Shown here in pieces: positions 40,888-50,185 of a stretch of DNA of 64,000 nucleotides. The stretch lies in assembly GCA_016936575.1 (NCBI GenBank), contig JAFGXQ010000202.1, positions 20,959 to 84,958 of the forward strand, read 5' to 3'. The notes below the pieces were generated by a model that had not been told where the DNA came from, made no database searches, and worked only from the letters and a program-made list of their open reading frames with translations. Positions within the stretch are counted from its first letter, which is position 1. Every line of letters starts with the position of its first letter. Both the position numbers and the translations under genes were made by a program. The stretch is from Deltaproteobacteria bacterium. Lineage in GTDB: Bacteria; Myxococcota_A; Polyangia; JAAYKL01.

Positions 40888-40920
40888 ATATCCGGTTTTT
40901 CTCGGATATTGCGTTTTTTT
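40887..40920 (+). terminator. Rho-independent terminator AATATCCG-GTTTTTCT-CGGATATT-GCGTTTTTTT
   Basis: 8-bp perfect stem (40887-40894/40903-40910) followed by T7, abutting the FHA gene stop codon. Confidence 0.8.
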
Positions 40921-40964
40921 ATCATTTTTGTTCCCCCTTATTTTTATGACATGCGGCACTAGTA

Positions 40965-41162
40965 TGGGCAGAGGAACACATCTAATCGCTTAGATGAGTA
41001 GGCCGAGTTGATGAAATGCTGGTTTCGTCGGTTCAAAAGGAGGCCGGGACAAGATTCAGGAGTAAGAATTCCATTTAATTCATGCGGGAGTTTTTACAGC
41101 AACGATTGTCCGATGAACCCAACAAAAGAAGAACTGCTTCTTTTGTTGGGTTTTGTTTTTTC
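40965..41162 (+). ncRNA. Candidate intergenic structured RNA ending at a strong terminator
   Basis: Hairpins CATCTAA-TCGC-TTAGATG (40979-40996), GATGAAA-TGCTGG-TTTCGTC (41010-41029), GAATT-CCATTT-AATTC (41066-41081), then terminator; bounded upstream by another terminator; no convincing ORF. Confidence 0.4.
41116..41162 (+). terminator. Rho-independent terminator with 16-bp perfect stem
   Basis: AACCCAACAAAAGAAG / CTTCTTTTGTTGGGTT (41116-41131/41137-41152) followed by TTGTTTTTTCT on plus strand. Confidence 0.9.
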
Positions 41163-41196
41163 TGGGGAAAAGAAACAGGCGGCAGCGCAGATAATT

Positions 41197-44100
41197 CTAG
41201 ATTTTATAGTCCGACCAGCGTCTGACCGTGAGCTTTTCAACCGGAATATTGGAGAGCGCTTCCGCCAGACGCTGTGCCAGTTGCATATTGGTGATCAGCG
41301 GAATACCGAAATCCACCGCCGCGCGGCGAATCAGATAATCGTTGGTCAGCTCTTCTTTCTGATAGGTTTTCGGAATATTGATAACCAGGTCGACTTTGCG
41401 GTTCCTGATAACATCGATGGCGCTGTGCGGCTTTTCGTCGAGCGGCCAGGTGAGCACTTCGGAATCAATACCGTGCTGTTTCAGGAAGTCGTGGGTTCCG
41501 CCGGTGGCATAGAAATCAATGCCCAGCCCCTTCATTAGTTTCGCACCTTCTATGAATGCCGCTTTGGCTTTCAGCGGGCCGGTGGAGAGCAATACATTTT
41601 TCACCGGGAAATTGAATCCCACGCAAATGAGAGCCTTGAGAAACGCTTCATCAAAGTCCCATCCCAAGCAGGCTACTTCGCCGGTAGAGGCCATTTCCAC
41701 ACCCAGAGTCGGGTCGGCGCCTTTCAAGCGGGTGAAAGAGAACTGGGGCGCCTTTACGCCCACGTAGTCCAAGTCGAGTGAGAACGTGGACTGCTTTTCG
41801 ATGGGGCGTCCCATGATAACCTTGGTGGCCGCTTCGATGAAGTTTCGCTTCAGCACTTTAGAGACAAACGGGAAACTTCGGGATGCGCGCAGGTTAACCT
41901 CAATAACCATCACGTCATTGTGTTTGGCCAGAAATTGGATGTTGAACGGTCCGTTGATATCGAGTTCCTTGGCCACGCGCTGAGAAATTTTGCGAATCCG
42001 TCGCATGGTTTCCAGATATGTGCGCTGAGGGGGGAGCACCAGGGTCGCGTCTCCGGAATGCACGCCGCCGTTTTCCACATGTTCAGATACCGCCCAGCAA
42101 ACCAGTTCTCCGTTGGCGGCAACCGCGTCCACATCAATCTCTTTCGCGTTCTCGACAAATTTAGAAACCACCACCGGATGCTCCGGAGAGATGTCAACGG
42201 CCTCGCTCAGGAATTCGGAAAGCTGACCTTTATCGACGGCGACCGCCATGGCCGCACCGGAAAGCACATAGGACGGCCGAATCAGTACCGGATACCCAAC
42301 GCGTTCCGCGAACTCATATACCTCATCAAGAGATGTGAGTTCCATCCAGGCGGGCTGATGCACATTGAGGCGTTCCAGCATGCTGGAGAACGTATTCCGG
42401 TTTTCGGCGCGATCCACATTTATCGGCGAGGTGCCCAACACGCGGAGCCCGGCGTTGTGGCAGGGCATCGCCAAGTTGTTGGGAATCTGTCCGCCCATGG
42501 AAAGAATCAACCCCAGCGGACGTTCAAAATTGTAGATGTCACGCACGGTTTCGAACGAAAGTTCCTCGAAATACAATCTGTCGCATTCGTCGTAATCGGT
42601 GCTGACCGTCTCGGGATTGTGATTGATCATGATGGTTTTATATCCGTACTTGCGCAGCGTCTTCACGGTGTTGACGCAGCACCAGTCGAATTCCACAGAA
42701 CTGCCGATTCGATACGCGCCCGGTCCAAGAATGGCGACGCCGCCGGAGTCCAGCTCGAGGTCGTGCCTTGAAGCATTGTACGTCAAGTAGAGATAGTTGG
42801 TCGCCGCCGGATACTCCGCAGCCAGGGTATCAATCTGTTTCACCCAGGGATGAATATCGAGCGATTGTCGTGCCTGATACACCTCATCAGCGGTTTTATC
42901 GGTGGAAATCGCGATTTGGCTGTCGGAAAAGCCGTGCTTTTTCGCTTCGATTAACAGTTCGGAATCTGTCAGTACTGCAGCGCCGGTGGTTTTCAGTCGT
43001 TCATTGATGTCGACAATGATTTTTAATTTATCGAGGAACCAGCGATCCACTTTGGTGATTTTATTGATTTCTTCAACAGTCATTCCTTTTTCAAGGGCAG
43101 CGACCAATCCCCAGATATGTTTATCAGATGGTTCGCGAAGTTCGCGGTCCAGATCTTCTATATCCATATCGCTGCACACCGCACCTTTGGCCCCCACTTC
43201 AAGCATGCGCAACGCCTTCTGCAGGGCTTCTTCGAATTTGCGGCCGATACTCATCACTTCGCCGACAGATTTCATGGCGGAGCCGATACGTTGGGAAACC
43301 CCTTGGAATTTTTTCAGATCCCAGCGGGGGACTTTTACCACTACATAGTCGAGGGCGGGTTCGAAACAGGCACACGTGGCGCGGGTTACCGAGTTCTGTA
43401 CTTCGATGAGCGAGCGTCCGATAACCAGCTTGGCCGCAACAAACGCCAGCGGATACCCGGTGGCTTTCGATGCGAGCGCGGAAGACCGGGACAACCGGGC
43501 GTTGATTTCGATAACGCGATATTCCTTGCTGTCGGGGCTTAACGCGTACTGAATATTGCATTCTCCCACCACGCCCATATGCCGAACCGTCTTCAAGGCG
43601 ATTTCACGAAGATAGTGATATTCCTCATTGGTAAGGGTTTGACTGGGGGCCACCACAATACTTTCGCCGGTGTGCACGCCCATGGGGTTCAGGTTTTCCA
43701 TGTTGCACACGGTAATGCAGTTGTCGTATGCATCGCGTACGATTTCGTATTCAATCTCTTTCCAGCCGTCGAGATACTCCTCAATCAGCAGCTGTTCGGT
43801 GTGCGCAAATGCCTTTGCCGCTAAATCTCTAAGCTCCTCTTCGTTGTAACAGACGCCGGAACCGAGACCGCCGAGCGCGTATGCCACCCGGCCCATCACC
43901 GGATACCCGATTTTGGTGGCAGCCTCTACCGCTTCTTCAATATCGGCGGTGGGAATACTGCGGGGCGAGTCCACGCCGATTTCATTTAGACGCGCAACGA
44001 ATTCCTCGCGATCTTCCGTATTGATAATGGTTTGCACGGACGTGCCCAATACTTCCACGCCGTATTTTTCGAGGACGCCGGATTGGTACAGCGCAACCCC

Positions 44101-44385
44101 GCAGTTCAGTGCGGTCTGACCGCCGAAGCCCAGCAAAATGCCATCGGGGCGTTCTTTGACAATGACCTGTTCCACAAATGCGGGACGAACCGGAACAAAG
44201 TATACTTCGTCGGGAAGTTCTTCAGACGTTTGAATGGTAGCGATATTGGGGTTGACCAGAACGGTGCGAATGCCTTCTTCTTTCAACGCTTTGATGGCCT
44301 GGCTGCCAGAGTAATCAAATTCTCCGGCTTCGCCGATTTTCAGCGCGCCGCTGCCCAGTACAATGACGTTTTTGACTGCTTTCAT
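41197..44385 (-). CDS. carB: Carbamoyl-phosphate synthase large subunit
   Basis: VIVLGSGALKIGEAGEFDYSGSQAIKAL start, two ATP-grasp halves, MGS-like C-terminal domain. Confidence 0.97.
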   Translation of the reverse strand: MKAVKNVIVLGSGALKIGEAGEFDYSGSQAIKALKEEGIRTVLVNPNIATIQTSEELPDEVYFVPVRPAFVEQVIVKERPDGILLGFGGQTALNCGVALYQSGVLEKYGVEVLGTSVQTIINTEDREEFVARLNEIGVDSPRSIPTADIEEAVEAATKIGYPVMGRVAYALGGLGSGVCYNEEELRDLAAKAFAHTEQLLIEEYLDGWKEIEYEIVRDAYDNCITVCNMENLNPMGVHTGESIVVAPSQTLTNEEYHYLREIALKTVRHMGVVGECNIQYALSPDSKEYRVIEINARLSRSSALASKATGYPLAFVAAKLVIGRSLIEVQNSVTRATCACFEPALDYVVVKVPRWDLKKFQGVSQRIGSAMKSVGEVMSIGRKFEEALQKALRMLEVGAKGAVCSDMDIEDLDRELREPSDKHIWGLVAALEKGMTVEEINKITKVDRWFLDKLKIIVDINERLKTTGAAVLTDSELLIEAKKHGFSDSQIAISTDKTADEVYQARQSLDIHPWVKQIDTLAAEYPAATNYLYLTYNASRHDLELDSGGVAILGPGAYRIGSSVEFDWCCVNTVKTLRKYGYKTIMINHNPETVSTDYDECDRLYFEELSFETVRDIYNFERPLGLILSMGGQIPNNLAMPCHNAGLRVLGTSPINVDRAENRNTFSSMLERLNVHQPAWMELTSLDEVYEFAERVGYPVLIRPSYVLSGAAMAVAVDKGQLSEFLSEAVDISPEHPVVVSKFVENAKEIDVDAVAANGELVCWAVSEHVENGGVHSGDATLVLPPQRTYLETMRRIRKISQRVAKELDINGPFNIQFLAKHNDVMVIEVNLRASRSFPFVSKVLKRNFIEAATKVIMGRPIEKQSTFSLDLDYVGVKAPQFSFTRLKGADPTLGVEMASTGEVACLGWDFDEAFLKALICVGFNFPVKNVLLSTGPLKAKAAFIEGAKLMKGLGIDFYATGGTHDFLKQHGIDSEVLTWPLDEKPHSAIDVIRNRKVDLVINIPKTYQKEELTNDYLIRRAAVDFGIPLITNMQLAQRLAEALSNIPVEKLTVRRWSDYKI

Positions 44386-45500
44386 TTGGACCCTCCTTTA
44401 ACAGCTTCGGCAAACAGGTCGAAAATATAGGCGGTGTCCGTGGGGCCGGGGTTGGCTTCCGGATGAAACTGCACCCCCCAGAACGGTTTGGATTTGTGCT
44501 TGATTCCTTCGACAGTACCGTCATTTGCGTTTTTGAACCACACCTGCCAATCACTTCCGAGGTGTTCGGCTTTAACGGCATATCCATGATTTTGGGAGGT
44601 GATGACGCATTTTTTGGTTTGAATCGTTTCGCCGTTTTCATCGAGCCCCATCTCGATACACGGTTGGTTCTGGCTGCGATGACCGAATTTCAGCTTGTAC
44701 GTATCGGCACCGGCGGCCATGGAAAGAATTTGATTTCCGAGACAGATACCGAGAATGGGTTTGTTCAGCGCCAGGGCGCTTTCGAGGTGTTTCACTGTTG
44801 TTTTGCACATCTGTGGGTCACCAGGACCGTTGGAAACGAAAATTCCGTCGAAATCCATGTTGAACAGGTATTCGTCGTGCGGTACCTGGATGACATTCAG
44901 TCCTCTGTTTATCAGCGAGCGGGTAATGCTGGTTTTACAGCCGCAGTCCACCAGAACTACGGTGGGCTGGCCTGCTTTGTGGGTTCCGATTTTTTTTACT
45001 TCTTTCGGCGCGACCGATGCGACCAAATCGGTGGCCATGGGGTCGTGAAAAGGTAAATCCTCACCGTCGACGATAATTTTTCCGAGCATGCTTCCCTTTT
45101 CACGCAGCATGATGGTGAGTGTGCGCGTATCGATGCCGCTGATGCCGGGAATGCCCGATTTTTCCATCCATTCCCCAAGAGACTGTACCGCCTGGTAGTG
45201 ACTGTGATTGGGGGAATACTCACTAACCACCAGCGCTGAAATTTTAATGCCCTCGGATTCGAATCCGACCGGAAGTCCGTTCTCATCCAATTTGAATTCC
45301 GGAACGCCGTAGTTGCCGACAAGCGGAAAAGTCATCGCCAGAATCTGTCCGGAGTAGGACGGGTCGGTCAGTGTTTCGGGGTATCCCATCATACCGGTGT
45401 TAAACACAACTTCACCCGCCACGCTGTGTGCGGCGCCGAAACTGGTTCCTTCAAAAACGGTCCCGTCCTCAAGTACTAATTTGATCTTCTTTGCAGTCAT
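44382..45500 (-). CDS. carA: Carbamoyl-phosphate synthase small subunit
   Basis: GMMGYPETLTDPSYSGQILAMTFPLVGNYGV; GATase GICLGNQIL; ATGA overlap with carB; start ATG 45500 after GAGGTAAAG. Confidence 0.97.
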   Translation of the reverse strand: MTAKKIKLVLEDGTVFEGTSFGAAHSVAGEVVFNTGMMGYPETLTDPSYSGQILAMTFPLVGNYGVPEFKLDENGLPVGFESEGIKISALVVSEYSPNHSHYQAVQSLGEWMEKSGIPGISGIDTRTLTIMLREKGSMLGKIIVDGEDLPFHDPMATDLVASVAPKEVKKIGTHKAGQPTVVLVDCGCKTSITRSLINRGLNVIQVPHDEYLFNMDFDGIFVSNGPGDPQMCKTTVKHLESALALNKPILGICLGNQILSMAAGADTYKLKFGHRSQNQPCIEMGLDENGETIQTKKCVITSQNHGYAVKAEHLGSDWQVWFKNANDGTVEGIKHKSKPFWGVQFHPEANPGPTDTAYIFDLFAEAVKGGSK

Positions 45501-45768
45501 TATATGCTTTACCTCGCCTGAAACGTGATTGATTTCATGCAATTACAGTCGATACTGATTTTATTTTCACTCCCTCAAACGGCTGGAAGCGGCGAAAATT
45601 AGGTTTCTGTATAGCAACGCTCCAGCCATCTGTATACGGTAAAAAGTGCATAAATCGTCCAGTCTGTCTGGGAAAATTGGAAAATTGTGAATGCTCATTT
45701 TCACGTATGCTGTACCGTGTTTGTAACTGATTGATAAATTCATAGATATACTGTATTGATGAACAACT

Positions 45769-46632
45769 ATGAGTTTACTACATCCAGGACTAGAAGCGTT
45801 CATGGCCGTGATTCGGCACTCCACCGTGCACGGTGCAGCCAAGGAAATCGGATTGACGCAAACCGGTGTGACGCAGCGAATTCGCGCGCTGGAGCGCCAA
45901 TTGGGCACCACCCTGTTTACGCGTTCTCGAAAGGGAATGCACCCGACGCCCGAGGGCGAGGCTCTTCACCGATATTGCCGCAGTGCCAAAGATCTGGAAG
46001 GGCAGTTGCTGTCTTTTCTATATAACAGCAATGATGAGGCGACGGTTCGGGTTCATATCTGCGGTCCGTCGAGCATTATGCGCTGTCGTATTATTCCCGG
46101 CGCGGTGAGCATCCTAGGCAAACACAAGAACGTAACGTTTACCTTCAATCTGAATGACGATGAGTCATCGCTGAAGCAACTGAAGTCCGGACAGGCGCAA
46201 CTGGCGGTGCTGTCGCGCAGTGAGGTAGTGAATGAGCTGGATTCCAAGCTGCTGGCGCCATCGCAGTATATTCTGGTGGGTCCTGCCGCGTGGAAGCATC
46301 GCGCAATCGAAGATATTATCGCCAACGAACGAATTATCGATTTCAATGCCAGTGACAATGCGACGTATCAGTTCCTGAAGATGTTTGATTTGTTCGAAGG
46401 CTGTATTAAAGAGCGACATCTGGCCAACAACATCGACGCATTGGCGTCGTTGGTGGCCAAGGGGCACGGCTATTCGGTGTTGACGCGAAAGTTTGCGGAG
46501 CCGTTGTTTCGCGCCAAGCAGGTGGTGGACCTGATGGAAGGGCAGGAAATGGAACTGGAATTTGCATTGGCGTGGTATCCTCGTCATGAAATGCCCGCCT
46601 ATTTCGCGCAGTTGATCAAGACAATTCGCTGA
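45769..46632 (+). CDS. LysR family transcriptional regulator
   Basis: N-terminal wHTH GLEAFMAVIRHSTVHGAAKEIGLTQTGVTQRIRALERQLGTTLFTRSRKGMHPTPEG. Confidence 0.92.
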   Translation: MSLLHPGLEAFMAVIRHSTVHGAAKEIGLTQTGVTQRIRALERQLGTTLFTRSRKGMHPTPEGEALHRYCRSAKDLEGQLLSFLYNSNDEATVRVHICGPSSIMRCRIIPGAVSILGKHKNVTFTFNLNDDESSLKQLKSGQAQLAVLSRSEVVNELDSKLLAPSQYILVGPAAWKHRAIEDIIANERIIDFNASDNATYQFLKMFDLFEGCIKERHLANNIDALASLVAKGHGYSVLTRKFAEPLFRAKQVVDLMEGQEMELEFALAWYPRHEMPAYFAQLIKTIR

Positions 46633-46696
46633 GTGGTATTCGCGGTGTACCGATTCGGTGCATGGTCATCGGTTCGGGCATAGTAAGGAGTGTTCG

Positions 46697-47257
46697 ATGA
46701 CAAAGATGAAAATTCATTCAAATATTCACAGTTTATTGAATCCCGGATGTGTGGTGTGGGTATCCGCCGGGGACGGCGACAACGACAGCGTATTCACCGT
46801 AACTTGGAATATGCCCGTGCGGCGCGACCCCGCGATGGTTGCAATCGAATGCAGCCGGAATCATCACACCTACCAGTTCATTCGCAGAAGCGGGGAATTC
46901 GCTTTGAACGTTCCGGAGGCCCGGCATGTGAATCAGGTGCTCGCATGCGGCAGGGTGTCGGGAAAAACGGGTGTGGATAAATTTGAAAAATTCGGTTTGA
47001 CGCGGGAGTCGGCCGAGAAAATCAAGGCGCCCCTTGTCGGCGAAGCGTTCGCCAATCTGGAATGCAGAATCGCTCATGTGGTCGATATGGGGTCCTCCGC
47101 GCTGCTCATTGCCCAGGTGGTATCCGCCCGCGTGGATGAACGTCACTTTGTGGACGGAAAACTGGTGTTCGACAACGGCCTGGAACTGTTACATCACCTG
47201 GGAGGAGACCGATTCTGTGTGAGCACGCAGTCCATCGTCGGAGCGACAATGGTGTAG
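46697..47257 (+). CDS. Flavin reductase family protein
   Basis: DNDSVFTVTWNMPVRRDPAMVAIECSRNHHTYQFIRRSGEFALNVP. Confidence 0.82.
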   Translation: MTKMKIHSNIHSLLNPGCVVWVSAGDGDNDSVFTVTWNMPVRRDPAMVAIECSRNHHTYQFIRRSGEFALNVPEARHVNQVLACGRVSGKTGVDKFEKFGLTRESAEKIKAPLVGEAFANLECRIAHVVDMGSSALLIAQVVSARVDERHFVDGKLVFDNGLELLHHLGGDRFCVSTQSIVGATMV

Positions 47258-47300
47258 CGCAATTCACACAACGCGCCATGCTGTCACTGTATATTGTTCG

Positions 47301-48068
47301 TTATTCGGCGGTAATGGAGACATTGTCAATCGACCAGCCGTAGTTCCCCTGACTTTCGTCTGCAAAAATAAATCTCAGCTGAAATGTTGACTGACCGAGT
47401 GTGTAGGATGAAAGATCGATTTCTTCATGCTTTGCCGCCTTGTCTTCATTGTCGGCGTAGGTGTCCACCAGCGTCCACGGCGGGGTATCCCCAATGAACC
47501 ACAGTTCACCGCGATCATCGGTTTTGCCCAGTGCTGCACCGTAGTCATCGAAATAATGCGTAAAGGCAAGCGTGACCGTCTCGCAACCCTGCAGCGGATA
47601 GATGTCGGTTTGCAGCGTTTCATACATACCTATATAGCCGCCCACCGTCATGTATCCTTCTTCCATTCCATCGTGGGGGTTGCTTTCGTCTGTTACAGTG
47701 GTGTGATGCCATGTTTTCGCCGGGTCAACCTCTACGTCACTGTCATCTGTCGTGTCGCTGTCCGTTCCAGAACCGGAAGTGGAGCCGGAATTGCCGCCAA
47801 TTGTGCTAATCACGGTCCAACCGGTGGGCACTGCGGTGTCAAACGTTTCATACGCGTCCACCTCGCAATCGGGCGGATTGTTTGTGGTATCTGAGTCGCT
47901 GTCACCGTCTGCGTCGCTATCTGCGTCGCTATCTCCGTCGCTGTCGGTATCTGCGTCGGCGTCGTTGTCATCAGTGTTCTCAATGGGATTCTCATCTGGT
48001 CCACAGCCCTGCGCCAGTAGAACTCCGGTGAGTGCCATCAGTAAAATTAAGATTATTTTGGGTCTCAT
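47301..48068 (-). CDS. Asp-Ser-repeat lipoprotein, C-terminal jelly-roll/MAM-like region
   Basis: Lipobox [33 protein letters not shown] linker; C-terminal GWTVISTI...FTHYFDDYG...FQLRFIFADESQGNYGWSIDNVSI. Confidence 0.75.
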   Translation of the reverse strand: MRPKIILILLMALTGVLLAQGCGPDENPIENTDDNDADADTDSDGDSDADSDADGDSDSDTTNNPPDCEVDAYETFDTAVPTGWTVISTIGGNSGSTSGSGTDSDTTDDSDVEVDPAKTWHHTTVTDESNPHDGMEEGYMTVGGYIGMYETLQTDIYPLQGCETVTLAFTHYFDDYGAALGKTDDRGELWFIGDTPPWTLVDTYADNEDKAAKHEEIDLSSYTLGQSTFQLRFIFADESQGNYGWSIDNVSITAE

Positions 48069-48445
48069 GTTTTTACCTCGTTAAATGTCTTTCATCGAAC
48101 TTTCAAGGCTGAATAAGGCTGGCAAGAGGAAACGTCGAATTCAAACGATAATACTTTTTCCCAGCTGAAAAATAACGCAATAACCTTAACTTGAATTGTA
48201 GAAACAAAAACAGCTCCGGTCAATCTCCATCTACCATTTCAAAGGTGCTGAGTTCACGAAAACCAGCCAGAGGAAATTTTTTCACTGCTGTCGGATTACA
48301 CGTGGTGAACGCATTTTTTGAGCGAGTCAAAAGCTATAAGACGACTCATATTTGCTCTGGACAATCGGTTAAAGCCTTCGTATTTTGAGTACGCACAAAA
48401 GACAGAACCAATTTCCTGAGCGCTGCTTACCGAAAAGAAGGCACG

Positions 48446-49993
48446 ATGAAAAAACAAATATATCCATTTCGCAACTTCATTTGTTTACTTAAAAATTACC
48501 TGGCATTGGGGTCACTGACGTCTACGCTGCTGCTCGCCACCGCCCCTGCGGCGGCCCAGGATGACCTGACCGATGAAGACTCCGCTGACGTCGCTGGTGA
48601 AACCGAACCCGCATCAGAAGAAACCGAACCCGCATCAGAAGAGATCGAAACGATAGATGCGGGCGATACCGACGCCGGCAGCGCCCCTGAGGTCGCAGAA
48701 GCACCCGATGACAGCAGCACCTTGGCCACTGCCTCCCCGTCGGCAACCGCTGATACGTCAGGAACAGAAGGGGCTGCCGAAGCGACCGTCCCTAGTGATT
48801 CTGAAGATTCAGAAAAAGACAGCAATTTTCTCGATGCAGTCGGCATTCGCAAACTGACGGGCGATGCCTATCCCACCTACAAGACCCGCGGCATCATCGG
48901 CGGATCTCTGTGGCGCACATTCCATGGTCTTCAGTGGCCGTATATGCCCCAGTCCGGCATTGGCGTTTCCGGCACGGTGTGGGTGGATACCGGCTACGAA
49001 AAAATTGACCGCCACGAATCGAGTCAGCCCACAAGCACGTATGTCATTCAGGAAGGGCGCGCAGTGCTGCGGATGACCCCCACCTATACACGGAACAACT
49101 GGTTTATTCAGGGACAGGCCGAGCTCGTGGCCAACAAGGATCAGAACGTGAGCCAGCCTCAGGTGGGCGACACCGACGACCTCTGGGTACGCGTGGGAAA
49201 ATGGCATGCATTCGACGTCCAGGCCGGTCGTTTCGAAGCTTGGGAGTTGTACCATTTGGGGATGGGCCTCGATTTGAACACCCAGGAACGACGCGGCGCC
49301 TTTGAGCTTAACTCCGGCCTCACGGTGCCGGACATATACGGCGTCACGGACGCCTACTATCGCCCCTCCGGTCCCGGCAATATCGCCGGCCATTTTTACC
49401 CCGTTGATTTCTTTCGATTCGAGGTGCTGGGACAGGTCGGCAACGACGGTGGCCTCAATACCACCGGTGTGCGCATCGCCGGCATCCTTGACTTCGGCTT
49501 CTTAAAACTCAAAGGCGGTGGCGAATACAAAAAACAGATGACCCAGTTGGACCAGGGCAAGGAACGTCGTGAACCGCGTGGATTTGGCGGAACGGCACAG
49601 TTTATCGTGAAGGAATTTGTCGAATTCGGCGGCTCCTACGGCTGGACCATCACCGATCATATGGATAACAAGGGATACATCGATGAGGAAGGCAGTTACA
49701 CCAAATGGAGCGCCGGCGGATTTGTCAATCTGCGCATCATTAAAAATCTGCTCTTCGGCGCCGGCGGTCACTACACCTTTTTCTGGGATACTCACACAGA
49801 TGAAGAAAACAAAGTGGGCAAGTTCGCGCACCTCCAGGCATTCGGCGCCATCCAGTACCTGCTGATGGAACGACTCTACATCAAAGTGGTCGGCGCTTTC
49901 GCCCAAGGGGACTTTGACCCCAGCTTCGCCGAAACCGATCCATACACCACCCGGATGATCAGCGGCCGTCTCCGACTCCAGTACGATTTTTAG
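48446..49993 (+). CDS. Predicted outer-membrane porin-like beta-barrel protein
   Basis: Cleavable signal, acidic low-complexity N-region, then repeated amphipathic strands ending ...RMISGRLRLQYDF (C-terminal Phe). Confidence 0.75.
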   Translation: MKKQIYPFRNFICLLKNYLALGSLTSTLLLATAPAAAQDDLTDEDSADVAGETEPASEETEPASEEIETIDAGDTDAGSAPEVAEAPDDSSTLATASPSATADTSGTEGAAEATVPSDSEDSEKDSNFLDAVGIRKLTGDAYPTYKTRGIIGGSLWRTFHGLQWPYMPQSGIGVSGTVWVDTGYEKIDRHESSQPTSTYVIQEGRAVLRMTPTYTRNNWFIQGQAELVANKDQNVSQPQVGDTDDLWVRVGKWHAFDVQAGRFEAWELYHLGMGLDLNTQERRGAFELNSGLTVPDIYGVTDAYYRPSGPGNIAGHFYPVDFFRFEVLGQVGNDGGLNTTGVRIAGILDFGFLKLKGGGEYKKQMTQLDQGKERREPRGFGGTAQFIVKEFVEFGGSYGWTITDHMDNKGYIDEEGSYTKWSAGGFVNLRIIKNLLFGAGGHYTFFWDTHTDEENKVGKFAHLQAFGAIQYLLMERLYIKVVGAFAQGDFDPSFAETDPYTTRMISGRLRLQYDF

Positions 49994-50185
49994 ACTGATA
50001 TTCCCAATCATTGAAACCGAAGAGCCGTCCGATTTTTTTGGTTCCCTGCGCCTATATTGTTTTCTTCGCATGGGCGGTACCCGGGGCAATAGACTTGAAT
50101 ATCTGAATGGGTGCAGCAGCGAAAGGCCGATGCGGCGAATCAACCGAATGTAAACAGCTTTGGGAAGATGACGGAGCGCGGTAAA

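Noticed and set aside
41008-41538. 176-aa plus-strand ORF near 41 kb
   Set aside because: Runs through a strong terminator hairpin and antisense to carB; composition not protein-like.
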